From Candidatus Villigracilis adiacens (lineage in GTDB: Bacteria > Chloroflexota > Anaerolineae > Anaerolineales > Villigracilaceae), in the NCBI GenBank assembly GCA_016703605.1, contig JADJBU010000007.1, positions 1-64,000 of the forward strand: a stretch of DNA of 64,000 nt, written 5' to 3'. Both the position numbers and the translations under genes were made by a program. Positions within the stretch are counted from its first letter, which is position 1. Each line of letters opens with the position of its first letter. Shown here one piece after another: positions 1-7,525 of this stretch. A model generated the notes under the pieces. It had not been told where the DNA came from. It searched no databases and was given only the letters and a program-made list of their open reading frames with translations.

Positions 1-1
1 G

Positions 2-187
2 GGGGAAGAGGCGTGGGACGTCCTCTTGCAAGGCGCGAATCATTTTTCCATCGCTCATCCACTGGATGAAACAACAGGTCGCTTTTTTTTGGATTTGGAA
101 ATGACAAGACCCGCGCAGGAAATTCGAAATGAAATTGCAGGTCTTGTGGAATTATTTATCAATAAACATGTTCGCGGACAAAATTAG
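2..187 (+). CDS. alpha/beta hydrolase, C-terminal fragment (cut by window edge)
   Basis: An open frame enters from the left edge and ends at TAG 185-187, giving about 61 residues. The segment GANHFS has the look of the loop carrying the catalytic His in alpha/beta hydrolases such as dienelactone hydrolase or chlorophyllase/PAF-acetylhydrolase-type enzymes; this is a family-level guess from a short tail. It lies 51 bp upstream of the Rieske gene on the same strand and may be the first member of that cluster. If so, an esterase or dephytylase role would fit, but the nucleophile and Asp lie outside the window. Confidence 0.5.
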   Translation, partial: GEEAWDVLLQGANHFSIAHPLDETTGRFFLDLEMTRPAQEIRNEIAGLVELFINKHVRGQN

Positions 188-226
188 AACTTCAGGCTGA
201 GCACGCTGTCATTCGTAAAAAATAAC

Positions 227-232
227 AAGGAG
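227..232 (+). promoter_or_regulatory. ribosome binding site deciding the Rieske start
   Basis: AAGGAG sits six bases before ATG 239. It shows that the true start is ATG 239, in a different frame from most of the gene, and so supports an indel near 260. Confidence 0.8.
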
Positions 233-238
233 AAAATC

Positions 239-1368
239 ATGTTAAAGAATTTTTGGTGGCCCTCGAATTTTCGCACGTTGTAAAAGATAAGCCGATGCGC
301 GTGACGGCATTGGAGCAGGAATTTGTGTTGTATCGCACGCCCGATGGCATGGCGCATGTGATGAGCGACTTGTGTGTACATCGCGGCGGCGCGCTTTCAG
401 ACGGCTGGATGAGCGGCGATTGCATTGTGTGCCCGTATCATGGCTGGGAATATAAAGCCGATGGTGCGTGTGTGAAGATTCCCGCGCAGCCCGATCTGGC
501 TGTGCCGAAGAAGGCGCGCGTTGATTCGTATCCGACCGTTGAAAAGTATGGATACATTTGGGCGTTCCTTGGCGATCTGCCCGAAGCCGAGCGCCCCGCA
601 TTGCCCGACCTGCCGCACTTCGATAACCCCGATTTCAAAGTGGTGCGTGGCACATTTGAATGGCCTGTCTATTATGAACGCGCGCTTGAGAATTCTCTCG
701 ATGCCGCGCACGCTCCGTTCGTGCATGGCGGCGCATTTGGCAATCGCGATGAACCTTCCATTCCCGATTATGAAACCACATCGCATCATTTGGGTGCGGA
801 GATGATCGTAACGCTCAAGCCGCAGCGCAAAAATATTCCAGGTTTATGGAAGCGTTTGTATAAGCAGGAAGAAGAACCCAAGGGCGTTCGCACTCGCGCC
901 GCATTTTGGATGCCATGCATGACGCTGCTCGAAGTCTCGTTGCCCATGGGTCTGATGGTGTTGTTCAATTTTCATTTGCCGGTGGATGAATATCGAACCA
1001 TCAAGTGGACGCAGCTGCGCACTTTCTTCAAAGGCGATTGGGCAGACGGCGATGCGCTCAAACGCGTGTTGAAAATTTTCAAGCAGGATTATCCCATTGT
1101 GCTTTCACAGCGCCCTGAATTGTTGCCCTACGACATCGGCGCTGAACTTTCGGTGAAGTCTGATGGCATTCAAATTGCCTATCGCAAGATGCGCCAGCAG
1201 TACATTGATAAGGGTTGGCAGATCGACATTCATCGCATCAAAAAAGAATACGGTCGCCAACATGCGGTGGTCATCCCTTCGCCTGCGCGCAAAGAAGTGC
1301 CTGAACTCGCCAAGGCATGGGTCTTGAACGAAGTGCCGACGGTGGATGTGAAGAAGTCGGACGATTAA
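239..1368 (+). CDS. Rieske [2Fe-2S] oxygenase, PaO/VanA-like (frameshift near 260)
   Basis: Terminal Rieske non-heme iron oxygenase. The Rieske motif is CVH followed 17 residues later by CPYH (C41, H43, C60, H63 in the downstream frame), and the mononuclear iron site is the N-x2-D-x3-H-x4-H pattern in ENSLDAAHAPFVH. The N-terminal part (GACVKIP, then PKKARV and GYIWAFLG) resembles pheophorbide a oxygenase and vanillate O-demethylase enzymes. ATG 239 has an ideal AAGGAG (227-232) and encodes MLKNFWWP, the usual family start, but that frame runs out. The conserved frame begins around 253, so one base is missing near the CCC run at 259-262. An electron donor is not encoded nearby unless the flavin reductase domain at 4260 serves. 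Confidence 0.85.
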
Positions 1369-1440
1369 GTTTCTTTCCTCTTTTTTCTTTGATGCTCGAT
1401 AAAGAAAGAGGAAAGAAGAAAGAATTGGATTGGAGAACTC
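1369..1440 (+). repeat. purine/pyrimidine inverted repeat in spacer
   Basis: TTCTTTCCTCTTT is followed by its reverse complement AAAGAGGAAAGAA about 20 bases later. Similar spacers recur at 10214-10262 and 11470-11530. It could form a hairpin between the two genes; the GGAG at 1432-1435 serves the next start. Confidence 0.6.
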
Positions 1441-2160
1441 ATGTCTTTACCGCAACAACTTTCGCTCGGCGCTTTAGAGAAGATAAAAACCCGCTTCGGA
1501 CTCACCGAGGTCGGGTCGCCATATATGAGCCTTTTCTCACCGATGAGCCCTGCTCCGGTTGGCTCTGTCCGTATCTTTTGCGGAGAGAAGATACACAAGC
1601 TGGTCTACATCGGCTTGGTCGTCCCGTCCATCGGACTCGACTCGCATATGTTCTTCGCGTTCACCAAGCCCGAGAGCCACATCCCGCACTTTACACTTGA
1701 CTCAGTAATGGCGGGTCCATACTTCGCCTTCCATCTTGATCTAATTCCCCGTGCAGATTTGGGCGCAAATCTCAAGTATATGAACGCCGCGTTTGATGGC
1801 TTAACTCCGATATTTGACGAAGCCAAGAAGATCGAAGGACTCACCGCCGCCCAACTTGGACCAAAGCAGTACGCGCTCATGTCTCCATGGATGTTGGCAT
1901 ACCGTGCAAGCGAATCCGCTTTCGAGCAGATTCAAACTCCCGTGAACGGCTACCTTGAGCATTGGTTTAACCTTGTCGAGAATGGCGTTCCTGCGGATGC
2001 TGTCCCCTCTGGCGATTTCGCCGCTCGCGACCAACTCAACCGCAACGCCATCTTCGACCCCGAAGTGGACAAGGTCTGGGCACAGGTGGAACGTCTCGTT
2101 GGGGCAGAGATTGGCGCGAAGTTGCGCGAGATATTGAAGAATCAGGATATAGAAAAGTAA
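1441..2160 (+). CDS. RCC reductase-like (ferredoxin-dependent bilin reductase superfamily) candidate
   Basis: Soluble 239-residue protein with no signal peptide. Three stretches match my recollection of plant red chlorophyll catabolite reductase (ACD2) in order and spacing: PHFTLDS...FAFHLDLIPRADLGANLKYM (plant: NFVVELI...LVLILDLPHRKDLVLNPDYL), then SPWMLAYRASESAF (plant: SPSLFVRSAFS), then ARDQLNRNAIF...VGAEIGAKLREIL (plant: RRDKSFRRKSI...FGEEVSSRVVHAI). The Asp in RDQLNR lies where the plant enzyme has a conserved acidic residue. It directly follows a PaO-like Rieske gene, the enzyme that acts before RCCR in plants. Start ATG 1441 has GGAG upstream. The alternative is an uncharacterised FDBR-fold protein with another bilin-like substrate. 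Confidence 0.55.
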   Translation: MSLPQQLSLGALEKIKTRFGLTEVGSPYMSLFSPMSPAPVGSVRIFCGEKIHKLVYIGLVVPSIGLDSHMFFAFTKPESHIPHFTLDSVMAGPYFAFHLDLIPRADLGANLKYMNAAFDGLTPIFDEAKKIEGLTAAQLGPKQYALMSPWMLAYRASESAFEQIQTPVNGYLEHWFNLVENGVPADAVPSGDFAARDQLNRNAIFDPEVDKVWAQVERLVGAEIGAKLREILKNQDIEK

Positions 2161-2165
2161 AGAGC

Positions 2166-2213
2166 AGTAATCAGTTATCAGTGAATAGTCCATCTGATAA
2201 CTGATTACTTTTT
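2166..2213 (+). terminator. Rho-independent terminator-like hairpin
   Basis: A 16-bp perfect inverted repeat (AGTAATCAGTTATCAG at 2166-2181 and its complement at 2194-2209) with a 12-base loop is followed by a T run. It lies just after the RCCR-like stop codon. The same words occur in other spacers, so it may be a dispersed repeat that acts as a terminator. Confidence 0.65.
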
Positions 2214-2264
2214 CACACACCGAAGAGACCACCACGACAATTATTCCGAGTAACGCAAATTGCC

Positions 2265-2350
2265 TTACAAATTGTCACCCTGAGCGGCGCAAGGGCCCGA
2301 AGGGTCTCTGAGACACGAGATGCTTCGCTTGCTCAGCATGACATCTAAGA
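2265..2350. repeat. dispersed spacer repeat (TGTCACCCTGAGCG ... CTCAGCATGACA)
   Basis: Imperfect inverted repeat with ends reading TGTCACCCTGAGC and CTCAGCATGACA. A related copy is at 51655-51780. No coding potential is seen. Confidence 0.55.
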
Positions 2351-2403
2351 GTGTTAGGCAATTAAAGTTACCCTGAATAACAAACCTCAGAAAGAACCAC
2401 CTC

Positions 2404-3355
2404 ATGACCAATCAACCCTCCAACTGGCAGAAATCCATCGAAGGCGAATGGCATGGACTGCCGTCCATCTTCGACACTGAAGGTAATCACATCGGTTACA
2501 ACAAGGTTTATCGCTCGTCGGTTTTTGACAACGATAAAGGCTCGACGATGTATTACATGAACACACACTTGCAGGATTCGTCGGGTCCGCTGGTGGGACG
2601 ATTCGAAGTGTCGGATATTTTTGCATTCGGCGTGATCGACTCGGACAAAGACAGAATTTATCTTGGTCCCGATTTCATCGGCGCGGGGCATCCGTATGGG
2701 ACGCTGGTGGATGCGCACTACTACTCCCCCGGCTGGATAGGCGACCTGCGCACGATGGTTCCCATCCTGCCTGATATGCAGACGCAGGTGTATTCGTCGT
2801 TGATCTACGATGGACCGAAAATTTGCACAGTGTTCAATGGCATTTATAAAGTGGCGTTCGATTATCACGAGAACGCTGAAACGAAATCCCGCATTGACGC
2901 TCACTGCGAAGGGGAGAAAGTCAACGGACGCAACCCGCATATTTTGCCGTCCAAGAAAAACGGCGCGTGGGACGGCGAGATGCTCGTCTATGGCGCCGAC
3001 CAGGAAAAATTGGGCGTCAATCAAGTTCACATTGATTACAAACCGCTGGATTTGTTGCGAGCTCGAGATGAACGTCTCGGTCAGCGGTGCGTTCGAGAAG
3101 AAATACAAATTCAACCGCTATCGCAATGCCAACCGTCACTTCTTTGAAGGACCTGATGTATTCGGCAACAGTTTCGGCTACGGACGGGCGTTGTACACGT
3201 CGCAGCACTTCTACGGCGAGTCGCTGAAAATCAAGGGACGTGAGTTCATCATTGACGATAACTTCACGATGAGCGTGGTGTGGCAGGTGTATAAGTCGGA
3301 TAAGTTGTTGTATACGACGTTTGGGGTACTCAACTGGAAGGAATCGGCGGGCTAA
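2404..3355 (+). CDS. conserved beta-rich protein of unknown function (frameshift near 3058)
   Basis: I do not recognise this family with certainty. Frame 1 codes from MTNQPSNWQKSIEGEWHG to about KPLDLL; frame 2 then continues with ELEMNVSVSGAFEKKYKF to the TAA at 3353. Joined, the product is about 316 residues, rich in aromatic and beta-strand-like segments, with two similar halves (EGEWHG... and WDGEMLVYG...). That layout and the GEWHG opening resemble double-lipocalin proteins such as DUF3598, a weak resemblance only. No signal peptide or membrane segment is visible. It sits between the RCCR-like and NOL-like genes, so a tetrapyrrole-binding or modifying role is an inference from neighbours. 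Confidence 0.6.
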
Positions 3356-3455
3356 AGCCCTGCCTCAGTTTGTGGAAGTCCGCTAAGCGGACCGCAATCA
3401 GCCCGAAGGGCTTCCATGTGCTGAGCAGGCGGCTTAAGCCCCGCTCAGGCAAGGC
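3355..3455. repeat. palindromic spacer repeats
   Basis: Contains GGGCTAAAGCCC, GTCCGCTAAGCGGAC and GCCCGAAGGGC, short palindromes in series, ending just before the next start. A GC-rich cousin lies at 36365-36425. No gene is seen. Confidence 0.55.
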
Positions 3456-3466
3456 AAGAGAATATT

Positions 3467-4250
3467 ATGTCAAAAACAATTGTCATCACAGGCTCCACCA
3501 AAGGCATTGGCTACGGACTCGCCGAGGAATTCCTCAAGCGTGGACACAACGTCGTTGTCAGCGGGCGCAAACAGGATGCGCTCGATAAAGCCGTTGCGAC
3601 TCTTTCCGCAAAACATAAAAACGTCGCTGGCTGTTTGTGCGATGTGACCAAATACGAAGACAACGAAAAACTCTTTGCCTTTGCAAAGGAAAAATTCGGG
3701 CGGGTTGATATTTGGATCAACAACGCAGGCGTTGCCCACCCGATGACCAATGTTTGGGAACTGCCGCTTGAGGTGATCCAAGATTCGGTCAATGCCAATG
3801 TGTACGGCTCGATCTATGGTTCGCGTGTCGCTATCAAAGGGATGCTTGAGCAGGGCGGCGGATGGATCTACAACCTCGAAGGTTTCGGCTCCAGCGGACG
3901 TACCATGGCTGGGCTCTCCGTCTACGGCATGACCAAAGCCGCCGCTGCGTTTTTTGGCAAGTCGCTGGCGAAGGAAGTGAAGGACACAACCGTCAAAGTG
4001 GCGACCATTCAGCCTGGCATGGTCATTACGGATATGGTCACGGGTCAGTACAAAACGCCCGAAGAGTTGAATAAGGTCAAGCCGATCTTCAATATCATTG
4101 CCAATCGCCTCACTGATGTTGTGCCGTGGATTGCCGACCAGATGCTTGATCAATGAAAAGAACGGCGCCGTGCTCGAATTTCAACCGCGCTGGAAGTTGA
4201 TGCTGAGATTTTTGACCGCGCCATTTGTAAAACGCAATCTTTTTGATTAG
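3467..4250 (+). CDS. short-chain dehydrogenase, NYC1/NOL (chlorophyll b reductase)-like (frameshift near 4150)
   Basis: NAD(P)-dependent SDR. Rossmann motif TGSTKGIG (8-15), NNAG (85-88), and catalytic S142/143, Y153, K157 are present. Beyond the general SDR pattern it carries features I associate with plant NYC1/NOL chlorophyll b reductases: GSTKGIGYGLAEEFLKRG, DIWINNAG, the E-G-x-G-S-x-G-R segment before the active site, and PGMVITDM. The annotated-looking stop TGA at 4154 is probably false: in the next frame the sequence continues as a plausible SDR tail (EKNGAVLEFQPRWKL... to NLFD) ending at TAG 4248-4250. It lies in the PaO/RCCR-like cluster. Confidence 0.7.
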
Positions 4251-4259
4251 GAATTATTC

Positions 4260-5645
4260 ATGACCTTTGATCCAAACGATTTCAAACGCGCCATGGGACA
4301 GTTCGCTTCGGGTGTGACCGTGGTCACGTCCAAGCATGGCGAGACTCCCATTGGCATTACCGCAAGTTCGTTCACCAGCCTGAGCCTCGACCCGCCGTTG
4401 GTGTTGGTTTCGCTCAATAAAAAATTGTTCACGCATAACGTCATCGCCGAGAGCGGATTCTTCGCGGTCAATGTTTTGTCTGCGCGGCAGCTTGAGATCG
4501 GGATGCGCTTTGCGGGCATGAAGCCTGAGATCAAAGATCGTTTTGCAGGACTGAAGACTCACACGGCGGTGACGGGAAGTCCGCTGTTGCCTGATTCGCT
4601 GGCATGGGTCGATTGCACTGTTTGGGCGATGTATGACGGCGGCGACCATACCATTTTTGTGGGCGAGGTCAAGGACTTGTCTGTGTCAGAGTTGGATATG
4701 CCTCTTCTTTACCACAACAGGCTCTGGCGTCGAAGCGAAGCGATTGAAATCCCAACGGTGCCGATGGAAGTTAATTTAGTCGAAGTCGGGCTGCGGGATG
4801 GAATCCAGCGTGAGGAGAAGTTCATCCCGACCGACATGAAAGTGGAATACGCCTCTCTCCTCGCCGACGCTGGACTCAAGAATATTCAGGTTTCCTCGTT
4901 TGTGAATCCGAAGATCGTGCCGCAAATGGCGGACGCTGCTGAAGTGTTTGCGCGTTTGCCCAAACGCGATGACGTGACCTTTAGCGCGTTGGTGTTGAAC
5001 ATGAAAGGCGTGGAGCGCGCGATCGCGGCGGGTGTGAAGCAGTTGGAAATGGGCGTGCCTGCCAGTGAAACGCTCGCGAAGAAAAATGCCAACACGACCG
5101 TTGAAGATGGAATCGCGGAAACTGCCGAGATGGTGAAGATGGCGCGTGAACATGGCGTGAAAGTGCGCGTCGGTGTGCAGGTGGCGTTCGGCTGTGCGTA
5201 TGAAGGCAAGATCGAACAGGCGAAAGTCGTTTCGATGGCGCGCAGATTTTTAGCGATGGGCATTGATGAACTCTCGCTGGCAGACTCGGCTGGCTTGGGT
5301 AACCCGCAATTGATTCGACGTATGGTGCAAGAAGTTCTGCCGCTGGCAGGGAACGTGCCTGTGGTTCTGCACTTGCACGACACGCGCGGACAAGGCTTGG
5401 CGAATTTGTTGTCCGCATTGAAATCGGGTGTGACCATGTTCGATACATCGTTCGGTGGACTCGGGGGATGTCCATTCATTCAGACCGCGAAGGGCAATGT
5501 CGCCACTGAAGATACGGCGAATATGCTGCACGAAATGGGCATTCAAACGGGTGTGGACTTGAAGAAAGTCGGCGCGCTGTCACGACGTATGGAAGAATTT
5601 TTGGGCAAGGAATTGCCTGCGAAGATGCATAGGTTAGTCGAATAG
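4260..5645 (+). CDS. flavin reductase domain fused to HMG-CoA lyase-like enzyme
   Basis: Residues 1-158 form an HpaC-type flavin reductase (FKRAMGQFASGVTVVTS, ITASSFTSLSLDPPLVLVSL), which supplies reduced flavin to a two-component monooxygenase. Residues 169-461 form a DRE-TIM metallolyase of the HMG-CoA lyase type (VEVGLRDGIQREE, SSFVNPKIVPQM, LHLHDTRGQGLANLL, FGGLGGCPF with the mobile-loop Cys). The two are joined in frame with no stop; an internal ATG at 4764 marks the usual lyase start. Such lyases cleave HMG-CoA, citramalyl-CoA-like or related 3-hydroxyacyl-CoA substrates. The flavin reductase may partner the flavoenzyme at 11593. Fusion is unusual; loss of a stop by an indel is possible but both domains share one frame. 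Confidence 0.8.
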   Translation: MTFDPNDFKRAMGQFASGVTVVTSKHGETPIGITASSFTSLSLDPPLVLVSLNKKLFTHNVIAESGFFAVNVLSARQLEIGMRFAGMKPEIKDRFAGLKTHTAVTGSPLLPDSLAWVDCTVWAMYDGGDHTIFVGEVKDLSVSELDMPLLYHNRLWRRSEAIEIPTVPMEVNLVEVGLRDGIQREEKFIPTDMKVEYASLLADAGLKNIQVSSFVNPKIVPQMADAAEVFARLPKRDDVTFSALVLNMKGVERAIAAGVKQLEMGVPASETLAKKNANTTVEDGIAETAEMVKMAREHGVKVRVGVQVAFGCAYEGKIEQAKVVSMARRFLAMGIDELSLADSAGLGNPQLIRRMVQEVLPLAGNVPVVLHLHDTRGQGLANLLSALKSGVTMFDTSFGGLGGCPFIQTAKGNVATEDTANMLHEMGIQTGVDLKKVGALSRRMEEFLGKELPAKMHRLVE

Positions 5646-5718
5646 AGAATAGAGATTGGTAATTAGAGATTAGTAGTTACATAATCTCCAATTACCAATT
5701 ACCAATTACCAATTACCA
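5641..5718. repeat. AATTACC word repeat
   Basis: Tandem copies of a word close to AATTACC fill the spacer up to the next ATG, with inverse-orientation words (TTGGTAATTAG) at its left end. Same vocabulary at 12970-12990, 22296-22322, 23513-23535, 47287-47330 and 53252-53352. Confidence 0.8.
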
Positions 5719-7011
5719 ATGAAACAAACGATTAGCGAAAAAATCCTCTCCCAACACGCTGGCAAGCCTGTGAAAGCAGGCGATATTGCCATTGTCCGCG
5801 TGGATGGGGTGATGGCGACCGATGCGACGTCACCGTTTGCGATCAAGGCGTTCCGTCAGATGGGCGGGAAGAAACTTTGGGATGTTGAGCGTGTGTCGTT
5901 GATCATTGACCATGCTTCGCCCGCGCCGAATGAGACGGTTGCGAACTTGCACAAACTCATGCGCGATTTTTCGGCTGAGATGGGTTGCAGGTTGTACGAC
6001 ATCGGCGAAGGCATCTGTCACCAGTTGATGGTGGAAGATGCTCATGTAAAGCCAGGAGATCTTTTTCTCGGCGCGGACTCGCACACCCCAACCTATGGCG
6101 CGTTGAACGCTTTCGGTATTGGCGTCGGTTCGACGGATTTAGCCGCCACGATGTTGACGGGCAAGACATGGCTCAAAGTGCCGAAGACCATCAAGATCAC
6201 ATTGAACGGTGAACTGAAAAAAGGCGTGACCTCCAAAGACTTGATCCTCTTCCTCGTCAAAGAACTTGGCGTGGAAGGCGCGAATTATCAAGCCGTGGAA
6301 TTCACAGGCGAGACGATCAAGTCCATGACGCTTGCCAGCCGCATGGCAATTGCCAACATGAGTTCCGAAATGGGAGCGAAGACAGGCTTGGTCGACCCAA
6401 CAGGACTCGACCTTTGGTATCCCTTCGAACCGACCTTTGCAGATAGCGACGCAGAATACGTTCGCAAGTTGACCTTCGATGTTTCAAATCTTCGTCCACA
6501 AATTGCCAAGCCGCACTCACCTGAGAACGTCGTCGCCATTGATGAAGTTCTGGGAACGAAAGTTCAATATGCTTTTATCGGTTCCTGCACCAACACACGG
6601 CTCGAAGATCTCCATGCCGCGGCGCAAGTGTTGAAGGGCAAGAAACTTACCAGCACACGACTCATCATTGCGCCCGCCTCCAAAAAAGTTTTCAATGACG
6701 CGCTCAAAGATGGCACGATCCAAATCCTCTCCGATGCTGGCGCGACCTTCATCACCTCAGGATGCGGTCCCTGCGTGGGGTCACATCTCGGCGTACCAGG
6801 GGATGGGGAAGTGGTCATCTCGTCTACGAACCGTAATTTTCAAGGGCGCATGGGCAACCCCAAAGCGCAGGTCTATCTCGGTTCGCCCGCTGTTGTGGCG
6901 GCATCTGCGCTGGCGGGGGAGATTATGGAGCCTCTGAACCAACAGAATGACAACCACCGCTCACGTCTACCCCATCGACAACATCGACACCGACCGCATC
7001 ATCCCAGGTAA
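5719..7011 (+). CDS. leuC: aconitase-superfamily hydro-lyase, large subunit (LeuC/HacA/DmdA type)
   Basis: Catalytic [4Fe-4S] subunit of the isopropylmalate/homoaconitate/2,3-dimethylmalate dehydratase family. Seen: DHASPAPNE, GADSHTPTYGALNAFGIGVGSTD, and cluster cysteines in GSCTNTR and SGCGPC. About 415 residues are family-like; the last 20 (after GEIMEPLNQQ) are read from within the next gene and may come from an indel near 6935. Overlap with the small-subunit gene is 65 bp. Neighbours (CoA-transferase, CoA lyase, imide hydrolase) make hydration of an alkylated maleate or fumarate more likely than leucine synthesis; no leuA or leuB is here. Exact substrate cannot be read from sequence. Confidence 0.8.
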   Translation: MKQTISEKILSQHAGKPVKAGDIAIVRVDGVMATDATSPFAIKAFRQMGGKKLWDVERVSLIIDHASPAPNETVANLHKLMRDFSAEMGCRLYDIGEGICHQLMVEDAHVKPGDLFLGADSHTPTYGALNAFGIGVGSTDLAATMLTGKTWLKVPKTIKITLNGELKKGVTSKDLILFLVKELGVEGANYQAVEFTGETIKSMTLASRMAIANMSSEMGAKTGLVDPTGLDLWYPFEPTFADSDAEYVRKLTFDVSNLRPQIAKPHSPENVVAIDEVLGTKVQYAFIGSCTNTRLEDLHAAAQVLKGKKLTSTRLIIAPASKKVFNDALKDGTIQILSDAGATFITSGCGPCVGSHLGVPGDGEVVISSTNRNFQGRMGNPKAQVYLGSPAVVAASALAGEIMEPLNQQNDNHRSRLPHRQHRHRPHHPR

Positions 7012-7435
7012 ATACACCAAGACCCTGGATATGTCCGCGTTGGCTTCGCATGTGCTTGAAGACCTCGACTCTGAATTTTCAAAAAAGGTTCAGCAAGGCG
7101 ATATCCTCGTGGCTGGAAATAATTTCGGCTGCGGTTCATCGCGTGAACAGGCGCCGATCGCGCTCAAAGCCTCGGGCATTTCGGTTGTAGTTGCAAAAAC
7201 TTTCGCAAGAATTTTTTATCGCAACGCCATCAACATCGGTCTGCCCGTCATCGAAGTGGAACAACACAACATTCAATCAGGCGATTCCATTTCGGTTGAC
7301 CTTGAGAATGGTGTCGTCACAAATCATACAAAGAACGAAACCTATCAAGCCACCAAAATGCCGCAGCAGATGATCGACATTCTCAACGCGGGCGGGTTGG
7401 TGAATTATTTGGTGAAGCATGGCGACTATGTATAA
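6947..7435 (+). CDS. leuD: aconitase-superfamily hydro-lyase, small subunit (LeuD type)
   Basis: Swivelling-domain subunit, 162 residues, the usual length for the short LeuD/HacB/DmdB type. Motifs: IDNIDTDRIIPGKYTK at the N terminus and NNFGCGSSREQAP, the substrate-loop signature. It starts inside the 3' end of the large-subunit gene, so the two are translationally coupled and form one heterodimer. Confidence 0.85.
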   Translation: MTTTAHVYPIDNIDTDRIIPGKYTKTLDMSALASHVLEDLDSEFSKKVQQGDILVAGNNFGCGSSREQAPIALKASGISVVVAKTFARIFYRNAINIGLPVIEVEQHNIQSGDSISVDLENGVVTNHTKNETYQATKMPQQMIDILNAGGLVNYLVKHGDYV

Positions 7436-7525
7436 ACGACCGCTGACGACCGACCACCGACCGCAATTACTATTTACCAGTTACCAGCCGTCCACCGTCT
7501 GCGGTCTGCCGTCGAATTTCTGCCA
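7436..7525. repeat. GACCGACC/ACCGCTGACG word repeat
   Basis: Spacer made of words such as ACCGCTGACGACCGACC and GCGGTCTGCCGTCG, with an AATTACTATTTACCAG stretch in the middle. Related spacers: 11484-11520, 12880-12965, 53672-53730. Confidence 0.7.

Noticed and set aside
3470..4153. 227-codon minus-strand frame opposite the SDR
   Set aside because: Shadow of a clear SDR gene; no recognisable motifs and no ribosome-binding site.
5719..7435. Leucine biosynthesis operon
   Set aside because: No leuA or leuB nearby; neighbours are catabolic, so the LeuCD pair is more likely a related hydro-lyase.
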